Assembly: GCF_025995175.1 (NCBI RefSeq)
Contig: NZ_BAPV01000004.1
Location: 1 to 64,000 of the forward strand
Direction of reading: 5' to 3'
Source of the DNA: Asaia krungthepensis NRIC 0535
GTDB lineage: Bacteria > Pseudomonadota > Alphaproteobacteria > Acetobacterales > Acetobacteraceae
DNA: 64,000 nucleotides
The notes under the pieces were generated by a model, which saw only the letters and a program-made list of their open reading frames with translations, was not told the origin of the DNA and did no database searches. Both the position numbers and the translations under genes were made by a program. Below are positions 42,421 to 51,551 of the stretch, piece by piece (within the stretch, counting starts at the first letter, position 1; the number at the start of each line of letters is the position of its first letter).

Positions 42421-43632
42421 TCAGGCCCCGGATTCTGACGTCCCTGAAGCACTTCTTGCATTGAGAATACGCAGCACGGCCTCTGCCGCCGCATCCGAGG
42501 GCGTGCCGTTATGGGCCAGGGATTCCGGCGGTCGGAGCTGCGCCAGCACCTCATCGAACGCCGCCCTCTGTTCGGCACCGAGAGACGGATCTGTCAGCAA
42601 GGCATAGGATGCCTCGGCAAGTTCCCCAGGGGTGCAGCGCTCCTGCAGCAATTCGGGCACCACCTCGCGCCCTGCCAGCAGATTGACCATGGCGACATAT
42701 TTCACCTTGATCATGCGACGCGCCATGAAAGCGGTCACGGGATTGACGCGATAGGCCACCGCCATAGGGACATGAGCGAGAGCAAGCTCAAGCGTGGATG
42801 TTCCTGATTTTGTCAGGGCAGCTCCGGCTGCGGCAAAGGCGTCATGCTTGTCATGAAGCTCGGTCACGATGATCGGCTTGACGGGCCATCGTGCCACGGC
42901 AGCCCTCACAGTCTGTGCCACAAGCGGAGAAAGCGGCAGAACCGGCACGATGCCGGGCAGCCTCTCCTTCAGCAGCGCAAGCATCTTGCCATAGACAGGC
43001 AAAAGGCGCGGCACTTCCGAACGACGACTCCCAGGCATCAGGATCAGGATGGGCGCTTCATCGGCGATGCCGTGACGCAGGCGAAAACGCTTCGCATCCC
43101 CCTGATCGGCCCCGGATTGCAGGACAGGATGCCCCACGAAATCGACAGCCACTCCACGGTCCCCGAACCACTCCACCTCGAAGGGCAGCAGGCAGAGCAG
43201 ACGGTCCCATAATTCGGGGAAGCTGTGCACGCGCTTTTCATGCCACGCCCAGACCTGCGGCCCGACATAATGGATTTTCGGCACGGTGACATGGCGCAGG
43301 CGCTTGAGAAAACGCAGCGCAAAACCCGGAGAGTCGATGGTCACGATCATGTCCGGCTGACGCAGCACGACATCGTTCACTGCCTCGTTCAGGCGCTGGG
43401 AGAGCTGCCTGATGCGCGGCAAGACCTCAACCAGCCCCATCACCGCGAGTTCACGCATGGGGAACAGGCTGGTCAACCCCAGAGCTTCCATGCGTGGGCC
43501 GCCAATACCCACAAAGATCAGATGCGGGTCGCGCGCATGAAGCGCCTGCATCAGATGCGCCCCAAGCACGTCACCACTGGCTTCACCTGCCAGAAGCCAG
43601 ATGACACGAGGGGTGATGGCTGAATGGGGCAT
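42421..43632 (-). CDS. lpxB: Lipid-A-disaccharide synthase
   Basis: 403 aa. GT19 family: WLLAGEASGDVLGAHLM (about 11-27), HYVGPQVWAWHEKRV, LPFEVEWF, GHPVLQ, LILMPGSRRSEVPRLLPV, and KSGTSTLELAL. Condenses UDP-2,3-diacylglucosamine with lipid X to the lipid A disaccharide at the inner membrane. It starts seven bases after the pheT stop and probably shares its transcript. Confidence 0.95.
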   Translation of the reverse strand: MPHSAITPRVIWLLAGEASGDVLGAHLMQALHARDPHLIFVGIGGPRMEALGLTSLFPMRELAVMGLVEVLPRIRQLSQRLNEAVNDVVLRQPDMIVTIDSPGFALRFLKRLRHVTVPKIHYVGPQVWAWHEKRVHSFPELWDRLLCLLPFEVEWFGDRGVAVDFVGHPVLQSGADQGDAKRFRLRHGIADEAPILILMPGSRRSEVPRLLPVYGKMLALLKERLPGIVPVLPLSPLVAQTVRAAVARWPVKPIIVTELHDKHDAFAAAGAALTKSGTSTLELALAHVPMAVAYRVNPVTAFMARRMIKVKYVAMVNLLAGREVVPELLQERCTPGELAEASYALLTDPSLGAEQRAAFDEVLAQLRPPESLAHNGTPSDAAAEAVLRILNARSASGTSESGA

Positions 43633-43638
43633 GGAAAC

Positions 43639-46101
43639 TCAGCGCCTCAGTTGTGCGCCGGTTGCCTTGGCAACAGCAGCGATGATCTTCTCGGAAACAG
43701 CCTCGATCTCGTCATCGGTCAGGCTGGCCTTCACCGGCTGGAGCGTGACCTCGATGCCCAGAGAACGATGACCTGCTTCGAGCGATCCCCCTTCATAGAC
43801 ATCGAACAGGGAGACATCGCTGATCAGGTTGCGCTCCGCACCCCTTGCGGCCTTGAGCACGGACTGCGCCTCGACACCCGGCGCCACGATGAAGGCGAAA
43901 TCACGACTGATGGGCTGGAACGCCGAAAGCGCCGGGGGCTGGCGACGCTTGACCTTGGGCAGGGGCACGGCATGGAGGAAGATCTCGAACACGACGAGCG
44001 TCGAATCGATACCCATGGCACGCGTCACACGCGGATGAAGCTCACCGAAACAGCCGAGAACCGTCTTGGGGCCCTGACGCACCACGCCCGAGCGTCCCGG
44101 GTGATAATGGCCCGGAGCATCGGCTGTGACGCTCAGCGCTTCAGCCGGAAGCTTCAACGCATCCAGAGCGGCCATAAGATCGGCCTTGGCCTCCCAGAGC
44201 GTCATGGCCTGAGCACGTGCGCCGGGACGGCGAGGCGTCTCACCCCCACGCAAACCCGCCAGAACGAGCTTCTGCCCATCTGCCAAAAAGCATGGTCCGA
44301 GTTCGAACAGAGCAGCATCGTTGAGACCGCGCGCCGCATTACGCTGCCAGGCACGCACCAGATTGATGAGTGGGGTGGGACGCATCTGATTGAGATCGGA
44401 TGCAATCGGGTTCAGCAGACGCAGCCCTTCGGGCGCTCCGCCGAACAGCAGCGCATCCTCATGCGATACAAAGGAAAACCCCACCGTCTCGGTCAGGCCA
44501 CGCAATGCGCAGAGGCGACGCAGATCGCCCAGGCGCTTCTGTGCCGGGGTGACGGCAGGCGCAGCGATAGCGGTTCTGAGCGGCAGCGGCAGGGGCGGCA
44601 CCGAGTCCAGCCCGTGGATACGCAGCACCTCCTCGATCAGATCGTTCTCGGCCTCGATGGCATGAACGGATGCCGCGGCGGTTTGCGCCTGATCCGGATC
44701 GAGATGCGGGGCCTGATCGAGCATGACACCTGTTGCCACGTCATTGCGCCATGAGGGCACCGCGAACAGGCTACGACCTGCCTCGCGCTCGCGCACCTCG
44801 AAGCCAAGATGCTCGAGAATACGAGTTGCCTCTTCCTCACCGATATCTGCGCCGCCAAGTGTGCTCAGACGATCGAAACGCAGCCAGGCGTCGCGCTGCC
44901 AGGCAGGAATGGCGCCAGCACTCGTGACATCGCTCGCTTCGCCGCCGCACAGATCGAGAACCAGACGGGTCGCAGCCTCGAGCCCTGACAGGACCAGGGC
45001 CGGGTCGATACCGCGCTCGAAACGCTGGCGGGCATCGGTATGGACCCCGAGCCTGCGTCCGGTCAGGGCAATACGCACAGGGTCGAACAGGGCAGCTTCG
45101 ATGAAGACGTCAACCGTCTCATCGCTGACACCCGTCGCCTCGCCGCCGATAAGACCGGCAAGGGACTGCACGCCCGCACTATCGACGATGACCAGGTCAT
45201 CCGTACCCAGAACCAGATCACGACCATCGAGCGCCCTGAAGGTCTCGCGTGCTGCCCGTGTCAGCGAGAGTGTCGTGCCGCCAATCTTGCCCGCATCGAA
45301 CACATGGAGCGGACGCCCCAGATCGAAGGTCAGGAAATTGGTGATATCCACCAGTGTGCTGATGGGCTTGAGCCCGATCGACTCGAGGCGCTGACGCAGC
45401 CAGTCAGGGCTTGGACCGTTGCGTACGCCGCGCACGAGGCGACCCGCAATGAACGGACAGGCAGAGTCGTACTGGATGTCCCAGGTGATGGGGGACGGAA
45501 AATGCCCCTCCACCGTCTCGACCAGCCACGGCTTGAGATGCCCCAGACCTGCTGCCGCCAGATCGCGCGCGATGCCGCGTACGCTCAGCGCATCGCCGCG
45601 ATTGGGGGTGATGGAGATATCGATCACCGGATCGTCGAGCCTGGCGTAATCGGCATAGGCCTGACCCAGCACCACGGTCTCGGGCAGTTCGGCAATACCA
45701 TCGGACTCGGCTCCGAGTCCGAGTTCGCGCAGCGAACACAGCATGCCGCCGCTTTCCTGCCCGCGGATCTTGCCTGCCTTGATGGTGATGTCGCTGCCTG
45801 GAATATAGGTGCCCGGTGGGGCGAAGATCACATGCAGACCCGCGCGTGCATTGGGCGCACCGCAGACCACCTGAACCTTCTCATAGCCACCGCCAGCCGC
45901 TACGACGCACACTTGCAGACGATCTGCATCGGGATGTCGATGAGCTTCGAGAATCTTGGCCACACGAAAGCCCTTGAGGCTGTCGGCAGGGTTTTCGACG
46001 CTCTCGACCTCGAGGCCGATGGCATTGAGCTTGGCAAGGATGGCGTCCAGCGAAACCGTGAAATCGAGATGCTCGCGCAGCCAGGACAGGGTGAATTTCA
46101 T
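43639..46101 (-). CDS. pheT: Phenylalanyl-tRNA synthetase beta subunit
   Basis: 820 aa, full length. N-terminal tRNA-binding domain (40-150, VCVVAAGGGYEKVQVVCGAPN), B3/B4 editing and B5 regions, core with EDALLFGG...LLNPIASDLNQMRPT, and a C-terminal anticodon-binding FDX-ACB domain (SRDFAFIVAPGVEA onward). Four bases after pheS. Confidence 0.97.
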   Translation of the reverse strand: MKFTLSWLREHLDFTVSLDAILAKLNAIGLEVESVENPADSLKGFRVAKILEAHRHPDADRLQVCVVAAGGGYEKVQVVCGAPNARAGLHVIFAPPGTYIPGSDITIKAGKIRGQESGGMLCSLRELGLGAESDGIAELPETVVLGQAYADYARLDDPVIDISITPNRGDALSVRGIARDLAAAGLGHLKPWLVETVEGHFPSPITWDIQYDSACPFIAGRLVRGVRNGPSPDWLRQRLESIGLKPISTLVDITNFLTFDLGRPLHVFDAGKIGGTTLSLTRAARETFRALDGRDLVLGTDDLVIVDSAGVQSLAGLIGGEATGVSDETVDVFIEAALFDPVRIALTGRRLGVHTDARQRFERGIDPALVLSGLEAATRLVLDLCGGEASDVTSAGAIPAWQRDAWLRFDRLSTLGGADIGEEEATRILEHLGFEVREREAGRSLFAVPSWRNDVATGVMLDQAPHLDPDQAQTAAASVHAIEAENDLIEEVLRIHGLDSVPPLPLPLRTAIAAPAVTPAQKRLGDLRRLCALRGLTETVGFSFVSHEDALLFGGAPEGLRLLNPIASDLNQMRPTPLINLVRAWQRNAARGLNDAALFELGPCFLADGQKLVLAGLRGGETPRRPGARAQAMTLWEAKADLMAALDALKLPAEALSVTADAPGHYHPGRSGVVRQGPKTVLGCFGELHPRVTRAMGIDSTLVVFEIFLHAVPLPKVKRRQPPALSAFQPISRDFAFIVAPGVEAQSVLKAARGAERNLISDVSLFDVYEGGSLEAGHRSLGIEVTLQPVKASLTDDEIEAVSEKIIAAVAKATGAQLRR

Positions 46102-46105
46102 GGTT

Positions 46106-47179
46106 TCAGACTCCTTCTGCGAGGCTGACGGAAGACAGGGCCGAGAAGCCGTAATGGCGCAGCCATCTCAGATCGCTCTCATAGAAGGAGCGTAGATCGG
46201 GAATCCCGTTCTTGAGCATGGTCAGGCGTTCGATCCCCATACCGAAGGCAAAGCCCTGCCAGATGGCCGGATCGAGCCCGCAATTGGCGAGCACACGCGG
46301 ATGCACCATGCCCGAGCCCAGAACCTCGAGCCAGTCCGTGCCGCCACCGATCTCGCCCGTCTGACGTGACCAGCCGATATCGACCTCCATCGAAGGTTCG
46401 GTGAACGGAAAATACGATGCGCGAAAGCGCACCGGCAGGTCCGGCTTGTCGAAGAAGACTCGTAGGAACTCGATCAGACAGCCTTTGAGGTGACCGAGCG
46501 TGATGCCCTTGTCGATGACAAGTCCTTCACATTGATGAAACATCGGTGAGTGGGTGGCATCATGATCGGCGCGATAAGTGCGACCCGGCGCAATAACCCG
46601 TATGGGCGGCGCCTCGGTGAGCATGGTGCGGATCTGTACGCCCGATGTCTGGGTGCGCAGAACTCTTGCAGGAGAATCTTCCTGGGCAGAGGGAAGATAG
46701 AAAGTATCGTGCTCGGTACGGGCGGGATGATGGTCGGGCGTATTGAGAGCCGAGAAATTATGCCACTGGGACTCGATATCCGGGCCTTCTGCCACGGAGA
46801 ACCCCATCGCCCCGAAGATCGCGGTCATTTCCTCGACGGTGCGGCCAATCGGGTGCAGCAGTCCCAGCGACAAGGCAGGGGCCGGAAGCGTCACATCCAC
46901 CTGCTCGGACTTCAGACGGGCCTCGAGAACGGCGTCGGCAATTTCCTGCCCACGCGCCTCGACCGCGCTGTTGAGCGCATCGCGCAGGCGGTTGAGCGCC
47001 TGGCCGCGCTCCTTGCGCTCCTCGGGGCTCATCTTCCCCAGTTCCTTGAGCAGACGGGTCAGACGGCCGGACTTGCCCAGAACCCCCACGCGAATGGCGT
47101 CCCAGGCGGCGTGATCCTGCGCCTGCGCCAAGGCTTCGAGAGTGTCGCTTCTCAGCGCTTCGAGATCATCGCCCATCAT
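46106..47179 (-). CDS. pheS: Phenylalanyl-tRNA synthetase alpha subunit
   Basis: 357 aa from the first of two consecutive ATGs at 47179; the frame stays open further upstream but without a good start. N-terminal coiled coil, then class II catalytic motifs: motif 1 LLHPIGRTVEEM, motif 2 PVRFRASYFPFTEPSMEVD, motif 3 GFAFGMGIERLTML. Pairs with PheT as alpha2beta2. A strong hairpin plus T-tract stands between rplT and this gene. Confidence 0.96.
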   Translation of the reverse strand: MMGDDLEALRSDTLEALAQAQDHAAWDAIRVGVLGKSGRLTRLLKELGKMSPEERKERGQALNRLRDALNSAVEARGQEIADAVLEARLKSEQVDVTLPAPALSLGLLHPIGRTVEEMTAIFGAMGFSVAEGPDIESQWHNFSALNTPDHHPARTEHDTFYLPSAQEDSPARVLRTQTSGVQIRTMLTEAPPIRVIAPGRTYRADHDATHSPMFHQCEGLVIDKGITLGHLKGCLIEFLRVFFDKPDLPVRFRASYFPFTEPSMEVDIGWSRQTGEIGGGTDWLEVLGSGMVHPRVLANCGLDPAIWQGFAFGMGIERLTMLKNGIPDLRSFYESDLRWLRHYGFSALSSVSLAEGV

Positions 47180-47210
47180 TCGCCTGTCCCATCGGTCAAC
47201 TGGTATCGTC

Positions 47211-47253
47211 AAAAAAGAAAACGGGCCGTCCTGATACAGGACGACCCGTTTTC
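47211..47253 (-). terminator. Strong terminator or attenuator between rplT and pheS
   Basis: On the minus strand a 17-bp stem (GAAAACGGGTCGTCCTG with CAGGACGGCCCGTTTTC, one G-U pair, three-base loop, 47217-47253) is followed by six T residues (47216-47211). It ends 31 bases before the pheS start. It can end the rpmI-rplT transcript, but pheS has no separate promoter gap, so partial readthrough or regulated attenuation is likely. No Phe-rich leader ORF with a proper start was found. Confidence 0.85.
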
Positions 47254-47305
47254 TATCAAATCCGGAAATCTGCCGAAGCGGAAATCCGAAGGCAAAAGCC
47301 TCTAA

Positions 47306-47692
47306 TCAGGCCTGCGCCGTCTGTTCCTGAGCGGACTGCTCAAGAGCCATCTGCGCCAGCTTCACGATCTCGGCGAAGGTTGCTGCGTCATCGAATGCGA
47401 TGGCGGCCAGAACCTTACGGTCGATTTCGATGCCAGCCTTCGCCAGTCCGTTGATGAACTTGCTGTAGGTCAGGCCCTGCTCGCGAACGGCAGCGTTGAT
47501 ACGCTGGATCCACAGAGCGCGGAAATCACGCTTCTTGTTGCGACGGTCGCGATAGGCATAACGAAGAGCCTTCTCGACGCGCTCGAGAGCGATACGATAG
47601 TTGGTGGAAGACCGGCCGCGGTAACCCTTGGCGAGATCCAGAACCTTCTTGTGACGGGCGTGCGTCGTTACGCCGCGCTTAACACGTGCCAT
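47306..47692 (-). CDS. rplT: 50S ribosomal protein L20
   Basis: 128 aa. [20 protein letters not shown] start and the typical [30 protein letters not shown] region; C-terminal Ala/Gln-rich tail. Eleven bases after rpmI. In many bacteria L20 represses its own operon by binding the leader. Confidence 0.98.
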   Translation of the reverse strand: MARVKRGVTTHARHKKVLDLAKGYRGRSSTNYRIALERVEKALRYAYRDRRNKKRDFRALWIQRINAAVREQGLTYSKFINGLAKAGIEIDRKVLAAIAFDDAATFAEIVKLAQMALEQSAQEQTAQA

Positions 47693-47703
47693 TTATCTGC
47701 TCC

Positions 47704-47907
47704 TCAAGCCAGTCCGTAGGGGGCCCACTGCTTCACGGTCTTCGCATCCATGTCCGTCATGGTCTGCGGGCCGCGATTGGTGCGCTTCATTTTCTGCGGA
47801 CGGTTGATGAGGCCGTGGCGCTTGTTGCCGGGACCGCACATCACCTTGCCGGTCGCGGTGATCTTGAACCGCTTCTTGACCGACGACTTGGTCTTCATCT
47901 TGGGCAT
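47704..47907 (-). CDS. rpmI: 50S ribosomal protein L35
   Basis: 67 aa, [20 protein letters not shown] start, highly basic. First gene of rpmI-rplT. infC, which usually precedes rpmI, is absent: the next gene upstream is divergent gdh. Confidence 0.98.
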
Positions 47908-48046
47908 TTCGTTCTCCTCTCGACATATAAGGTGCCGGATTGCGATTGCTCGCAGCCGTCACCAAGCGGCCAGGCATGCCCTACCATCGCCTGGACGCGC
48001 GTTCGAAAGGGGGCACCTATAGGATATCTTTAGCCCGCACAACCCA

Positions 48047-48062
48047 TTTTAACGCGCTAAAA
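48047..48062. promoter_or_regulatory. Near-palindrome in the rpmI-gdh intergenic region
   Basis: TTTTAACGCGCTAAAA, palindromic except for one position per arm. About 135 bases before gdh and 140 before rpmI; a candidate operator for either. Confidence 0.4.
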
Positions 48063-48073
48063 CATTTACTTTG

Positions 48074-48093
48074 GGTTAGACAGGACCCTAACC
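48074..48093. promoter_or_regulatory. Inverted repeat GGTTAG-N8-CTAACC upstream of gdh
   Basis: A six-base inverted repeat with an eight-base spacer, centred about 112 bases before the gdh ATG. Spacing suits a dimeric regulator. No regulator can be named. Confidence 0.35.
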
Positions 48094-48109
48094 ACAATGT
48101 GGGACGTTC

Positions 48110-48123
48110 TTGACGTAGATCAA
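48110..48123 (+). promoter_or_regulatory. FNR/FixK-type site upstream of gdh
   Basis: TTGACGTAGATCAA fits the FNR/FixK core TTGA-N6-TCAA exactly. It lies 71-85 bases before the gdh start. The left arm can also be read as a -35 box (TTGACG) with TTTTAC 18 bases later, which would make the site overlap the promoter and act as a repressor site. Confidence 0.5.
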
Positions 48124-48194
48124 CATTTGGGCCTTTTACCACGCGGTCTCTTTTCGCAACGTTTCCGAACACGAAACCACACATAGGACGACGC

Positions 48195-50612
48195 ATGAAC
48201 ACGGTTTCCCGGCCGCGGTTCTGGGCAGCCCTCACCGCCGTGATATTTGCCCTTTGTGGCATTTATCTGACACTCGGCGGTGTCTGGCTCCTGAGCTATG
48301 GCGACACCCCTTATTACGCAGTCTGCGGTATCGCCCTTCTGGCGACCGCCTATCTCGTCTGGAGGGGCCGTGCGGCCGCCTTCTGGCTCTATACCCTGAT
48401 CATCCTCGGCTCGCTCATCTGGGCGATCGGCGAAATCGGCATCGATTTCTGGTCGCTCGTGCCGCGTGGCGACGTGATCACCATTCTCGGTATCTGGCTG
48501 CTTCTGCCTTTCGTCAGCCGCCAGATCACCACGAGCCGTCTCGCCACCCTGCCCCTGCTCGGCAGCGTCGTCCTCGCGCTGATCGTGGTAGTCGTGGCTT
48601 TCGTGCAGGATCCGGGCGACAAGGCCGGTAATCTGCCCACCGAAAAGGTGGCCGCCGCAGGCAGCGACGCGCCGCAGCTTCCCGATGGCGACTGGCAGGC
48701 CTATGGCCGCACCCAGTATGGTGATCGCTTCTCGCCACTGACCCAGATCAACTCCGAGAATGTCAGCAAGCTCAAGGTCGCCTGGACCATGCGCACGGGT
48801 GACTTCAAGGGACCCAATGATCCGGGTGAAGCCACCAACGAGGCCACACCGCTTGCCGTCAATGGCACGCTGTATTTCTGCTCGCTGCACCAGAAGCTCT
48901 GGGCGGTCGACGGTGCCACCGGAAAGACGAAATGGGTGTTCGACCCCCATCTCTATGTCAATCCGGGCTTCCAGCATCTGACCTGCCGTGGCGTGACCTA
49001 CCATAAGTCCGATGCGAGTGCCGTAACCTCCGATGGTTCGCCCGCACCCGATGAATGCCATGAGCGTCTGTTCCTGCCTGTCAATGACGGCCGCCTCTTC
49101 GCTGTCGATGCCCAGACCGGCAAGGCCTGCCCGAGCTTCGGCAAGAGCGGCGAAATCGACCTGCGCACCCCGTACATGCCCTATGACCATGTGGGTGGCT
49201 ACGAGCCGACTTCACCGCCTGTCGTCACCGACAAGCTGGTCATCATTTCAGGCGCTGTGACCGATAACGGGTCCACCAAGGAGCCTTCGGGCGTCACGCG
49301 CGCCTTCGACCTGTTCACGGGCAAGCTCGTCTGGGTGTTCGACACCGGAAACGCCGATCCGAACCAGATGCCGGGCGACGACCACAAATATGTGGCGAAC
49401 TCCCCGAACTCCTGGATCACCGCGTCCTATGATTCCAATCTTGGCCTGATCTATATCCCGACCGGTGTGCAGACACCTGACCAGTGGGGCGGCGACCGCA
49501 GCGCCGATTCCGAGCGCTATGCTTCGGCCATCCTCGCCCTGCATGCCGATACCGGCAAGCTGGCCTGGAGCTACCAGACCGTGCACCACGATCTGTGGGA
49601 CATGGATCTGCCTGCCCAGATGAGCCTCGTGGACATCACCCAGAAGGATGGCACGGTCGTTCCGGCGATCTATGCTCCGGCGAAGACGGGCAATGTGTTC
49701 GTTCTCGACCGTCGCGACGGCAAGCTGATCGTGGGGGCTCCCGAACTGCCCGTGCCGCAGGGCGCCGCCAAGGGTGACCATACCGAGCCGACCCAGCCCT
49801 TCTCAGACCTGACCCTGCGTCCCAAGGCCCTGCTGACAGGCAAGGACATGTGGGGTGGCACCGTGTTCGATCAGCTGATCTGCCGCGTGGCATTCCATCA
49901 GCTCGACTACAAGGGCACGTTCACACCGCCGTCCGAACGCGGGTCGCTGATCTTCCCGGGCAATCTCGGCATCTTCGAATGGGGTGGTCTCGCTGTCGAT
50001 CCGCAGCGCCAGATTGCCATCTCCAACCCGATTGCCCTGCCCTTCGTCTCCAAGCTCGTTCCCCGTGGCCCGGGCAACCCGCTCTGGCCGGATGAGAACG
50101 CCAAGGGCACTGGTGGCGAGACCGGTCTGCAGCATAATTACGGCGCGCCCTATGCCGTCATGCTCAGCCCGTTCCTGAACCCGATCACCACCAAGATCGG
50201 CTTCCCCATCCCCTGCAAGCGTCCGCCGTGGGGCTACATGGCCGGCATCGATCTGCGCACCAACAAGGTGATCTGGCAGCATCGTAACGGCACGTTGCGC
50301 GACAGCCTTTACAGCAGCGCCCTGCCCGTGCAGCTGCCCCCGCTCAAGATCGGCGTGCCGAGCCTTGGCGGTCCGCTCACGACGGCTGGCAACGTGGCCT
50401 TCCTGACCTCGACGCTGGATTTCTACATCCGCGCCTACAACGTTACGACAGGTGAAACCCTCTGGCAGGATCGTCTGCCTGCGGGTGGCCAGTCGACCCC
50501 GATGAGCTACTCGGCCAATGGCAAGCAGTACATCGTGACCTATGCCGGTGGTCATGGCTCCTTCGGGACCAAGATGGGCGATTACGTCATCGCCTACGCC
50601 CTGCCGAACTGA
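48195..50612 (+). CDS. gdh: Membrane-bound PQQ-dependent glucose dehydrogenase
   Basis: 805 aa. Five N-terminal membrane helices (about 10-34, 40-55, 60-78, 92-108, 115-135), then a periplasmic PQQ beta-propeller from about residue 160: DWQAYGRTQYGDRFSPLTQI, HLTCRGVTYHKS, TGKTKWVFDPH, TVHHDLWDMDLPAQMSLVDI, AGIDLRTNKVIWQHRNGT, and GETLWQDRLPAGGQSTPMSY. Oxidises D-glucose to gluconolactone in the periplasm and gives electrons to ubiquinone, the hallmark of acetic acid bacteria. Codon use is notably biased to C/G-ending codons, as for an abundant protein. Ribosome site AGGAC at good spacing. Confidence 0.96.
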   Translation: MNTVSRPRFWAALTAVIFALCGIYLTLGGVWLLSYGDTPYYAVCGIALLATAYLVWRGRAAAFWLYTLIILGSLIWAIGEIGIDFWSLVPRGDVITILGIWLLLPFVSRQITTSRLATLPLLGSVVLALIVVVVAFVQDPGDKAGNLPTEKVAAAGSDAPQLPDGDWQAYGRTQYGDRFSPLTQINSENVSKLKVAWTMRTGDFKGPNDPGEATNEATPLAVNGTLYFCSLHQKLWAVDGATGKTKWVFDPHLYVNPGFQHLTCRGVTYHKSDASAVTSDGSPAPDECHERLFLPVNDGRLFAVDAQTGKACPSFGKSGEIDLRTPYMPYDHVGGYEPTSPPVVTDKLVIISGAVTDNGSTKEPSGVTRAFDLFTGKLVWVFDTGNADPNQMPGDDHKYVANSPNSWITASYDSNLGLIYIPTGVQTPDQWGGDRSADSERYASAILALHADTGKLAWSYQTVHHDLWDMDLPAQMSLVDITQKDGTVVPAIYAPAKTGNVFVLDRRDGKLIVGAPELPVPQGAAKGDHTEPTQPFSDLTLRPKALLTGKDMWGGTVFDQLICRVAFHQLDYKGTFTPPSERGSLIFPGNLGIFEWGGLAVDPQRQIAISNPIALPFVSKLVPRGPGNPLWPDENAKGTGGETGLQHNYGAPYAVMLSPFLNPITTKIGFPIPCKRPPWGYMAGIDLRTNKVIWQHRNGTLRDSLYSSALPVQLPPLKIGVPSLGGPLTTAGNVAFLTSTLDFYIRAYNVTTGETLWQDRLPAGGQSTPMSYSANGKQYIVTYAGGHGSFGTKMGDYVIAYALPN

Positions 50613-50634
50613 GTCCGGCAGGACAGAATACGGA

Positions 50635-50664
50635 AAAACCCGCCATCTGGCGGGTTTTTTTTTG
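50635..50664 (+). terminator. Intrinsic terminator after gdh
   Basis: AAAAACCCGCC, loop ATCT, GGCGGGTTTTTTTTT, 22 bases after the stop. Confidence 0.93.
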
Positions 50665-50747
50665 CGCCCAAGGTCAGCCGATGAAAGCGCTTGCAACGCC
50701 CTGAATAATGTCAGAATGTTGCTGGACACCCTTACAAGGATATTTCC

Positions 50748-50981
50748 ATGCTTCGTGGTTTCCTCGCCCTGACCGTCCTCCTCGGAACGGCAGCGGCCCC
50801 TGTGGCCTATGCCAAGCCCTGTCGCGATGCGACAACCGGCAAGTTCACCAAATGCGAAAAGCCGAAGGCGGAGAAATGCCGCGATGCCAAAGGCAAGTTC
50901 ATGAAGTGCAAGGCCGATGCCCCGAAGGACGATGCCGCCAAGACAGCAACACCTGCTGACGGCGCGCCGGGCAAGAACTGA
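50748..50981 (+). CDS. Small secreted protein with a duplicated Cys motif
   Basis: 77 aa. Strong AAGGA site seven bases before ATG. Signal peptide of 22 residues ending AYA. The mature part has two copies of C-R-D-A-(T)-x-G-K-F-x-K-C: PCRDATTGKFTKC and KCRDAKGKFMKC, then a Lys/Ala/Asp-rich tail. The four cysteines suggest two small disulphide loops or metal/haem binding. No family recognised. It has its own terminator. Confidence 0.7.
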   Translation: MLRGFLALTVLLGTAAAPVAYAKPCRDATTGKFTKCEKPKAEKCRDAKGKFMKCKADAPKDDAAKTATPADGAPGKN

Positions 50982-51022
50982 TCTGACCCTGTCATGGGCG
51001 TCAGCCTTGGACAGACCAACGA

Positions 51023-51052
51023 GAAAAGGCCCGGTTTGACCGGGCCTTTTTG
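51023..51052. terminator. Bidirectional terminator between the Cys-repeat gene and sufE
   Basis: AAAAGGCCCGGT, loop TTG, ACCGGGCCTTTTT; A-tract and T-tract flank the stem, so it serves both converging genes. Confidence 0.92.
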
Positions 51053-51101
51053 CTGCATATCAGGTATGACGTCAGCGACGACACATTACAGCTCTCTGCC
51101 C

Positions 51102-51551
51102 TCAGGCTCGGGCACGGCTCCTGATGGCTTGCGCCATCGCCTCGACACCATTCCCGCGATTGGTCGAGAGAGCCTTGACCAGACCGAGATCATGCAGAAA
51201 GCCTGGATCCGTCGCTTCGATTTCGGCTCTGTCCCGCCCCGAATAGACACGCAGCAAAAGTGCCACCAGCCCATTCACGATAGCCGCGTCCGAAGCCCCG
51301 GCAAAGAACAGCTTTCCATTCTCCTCATGCGCCTCGAGCCAGACCTGGCTCTGACAACCCGGCACGCGATGGGCATCGTTCTGCCATGCAGACGGGAATG
51401 CCGGCAGGTTGCGCCCCATCTCGATGATGTACTCATAGCGATCCATCCAGTCATCGAAGAGCGCCAGCTCCTCTCGAATGGCCTCGATCGCCTCCGAAGC
51501 GGTGTCATCCACGTTCTGCACCCAGGGTGCCATGATCGCCGCCCCGCTCAC
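51102..51551 (-). CDS. sufE: SufE-type cysteine-desulphurase activator
   Basis: 149 aa. Active Cys66 in [14 protein letters not shown] accepts persulphide sulphur from SufS. Flanking [20 protein letters not shown] and [12 protein letters not shown] are typical of the family. The start overlaps the hslU stop by four bases (ATGA), so it is the last gene of hslV-hslU-sufE. Confidence 0.92.
   Translation of the reverse strand: MSGAAIMAPWVQNVDDTASEAIEAIREELALFDDWMDRYEYIIEMGRNLPAFPSAWQNDAHRVPGCQSQVWLEAHEENGKLFFAGASDAAIVNGLVALLLRVYSGRDRAEIEATDPGFLHDLGLVKALSTNRGNGVEAMAQAIRSRARA

Noticed and set aside
47254-47308. Phe-rich leader peptide for pheST attenuation
   Set aside because: The only Phe-rich frame has no ATG/GTG/TTG start with a ribosome site after the rplT stop.
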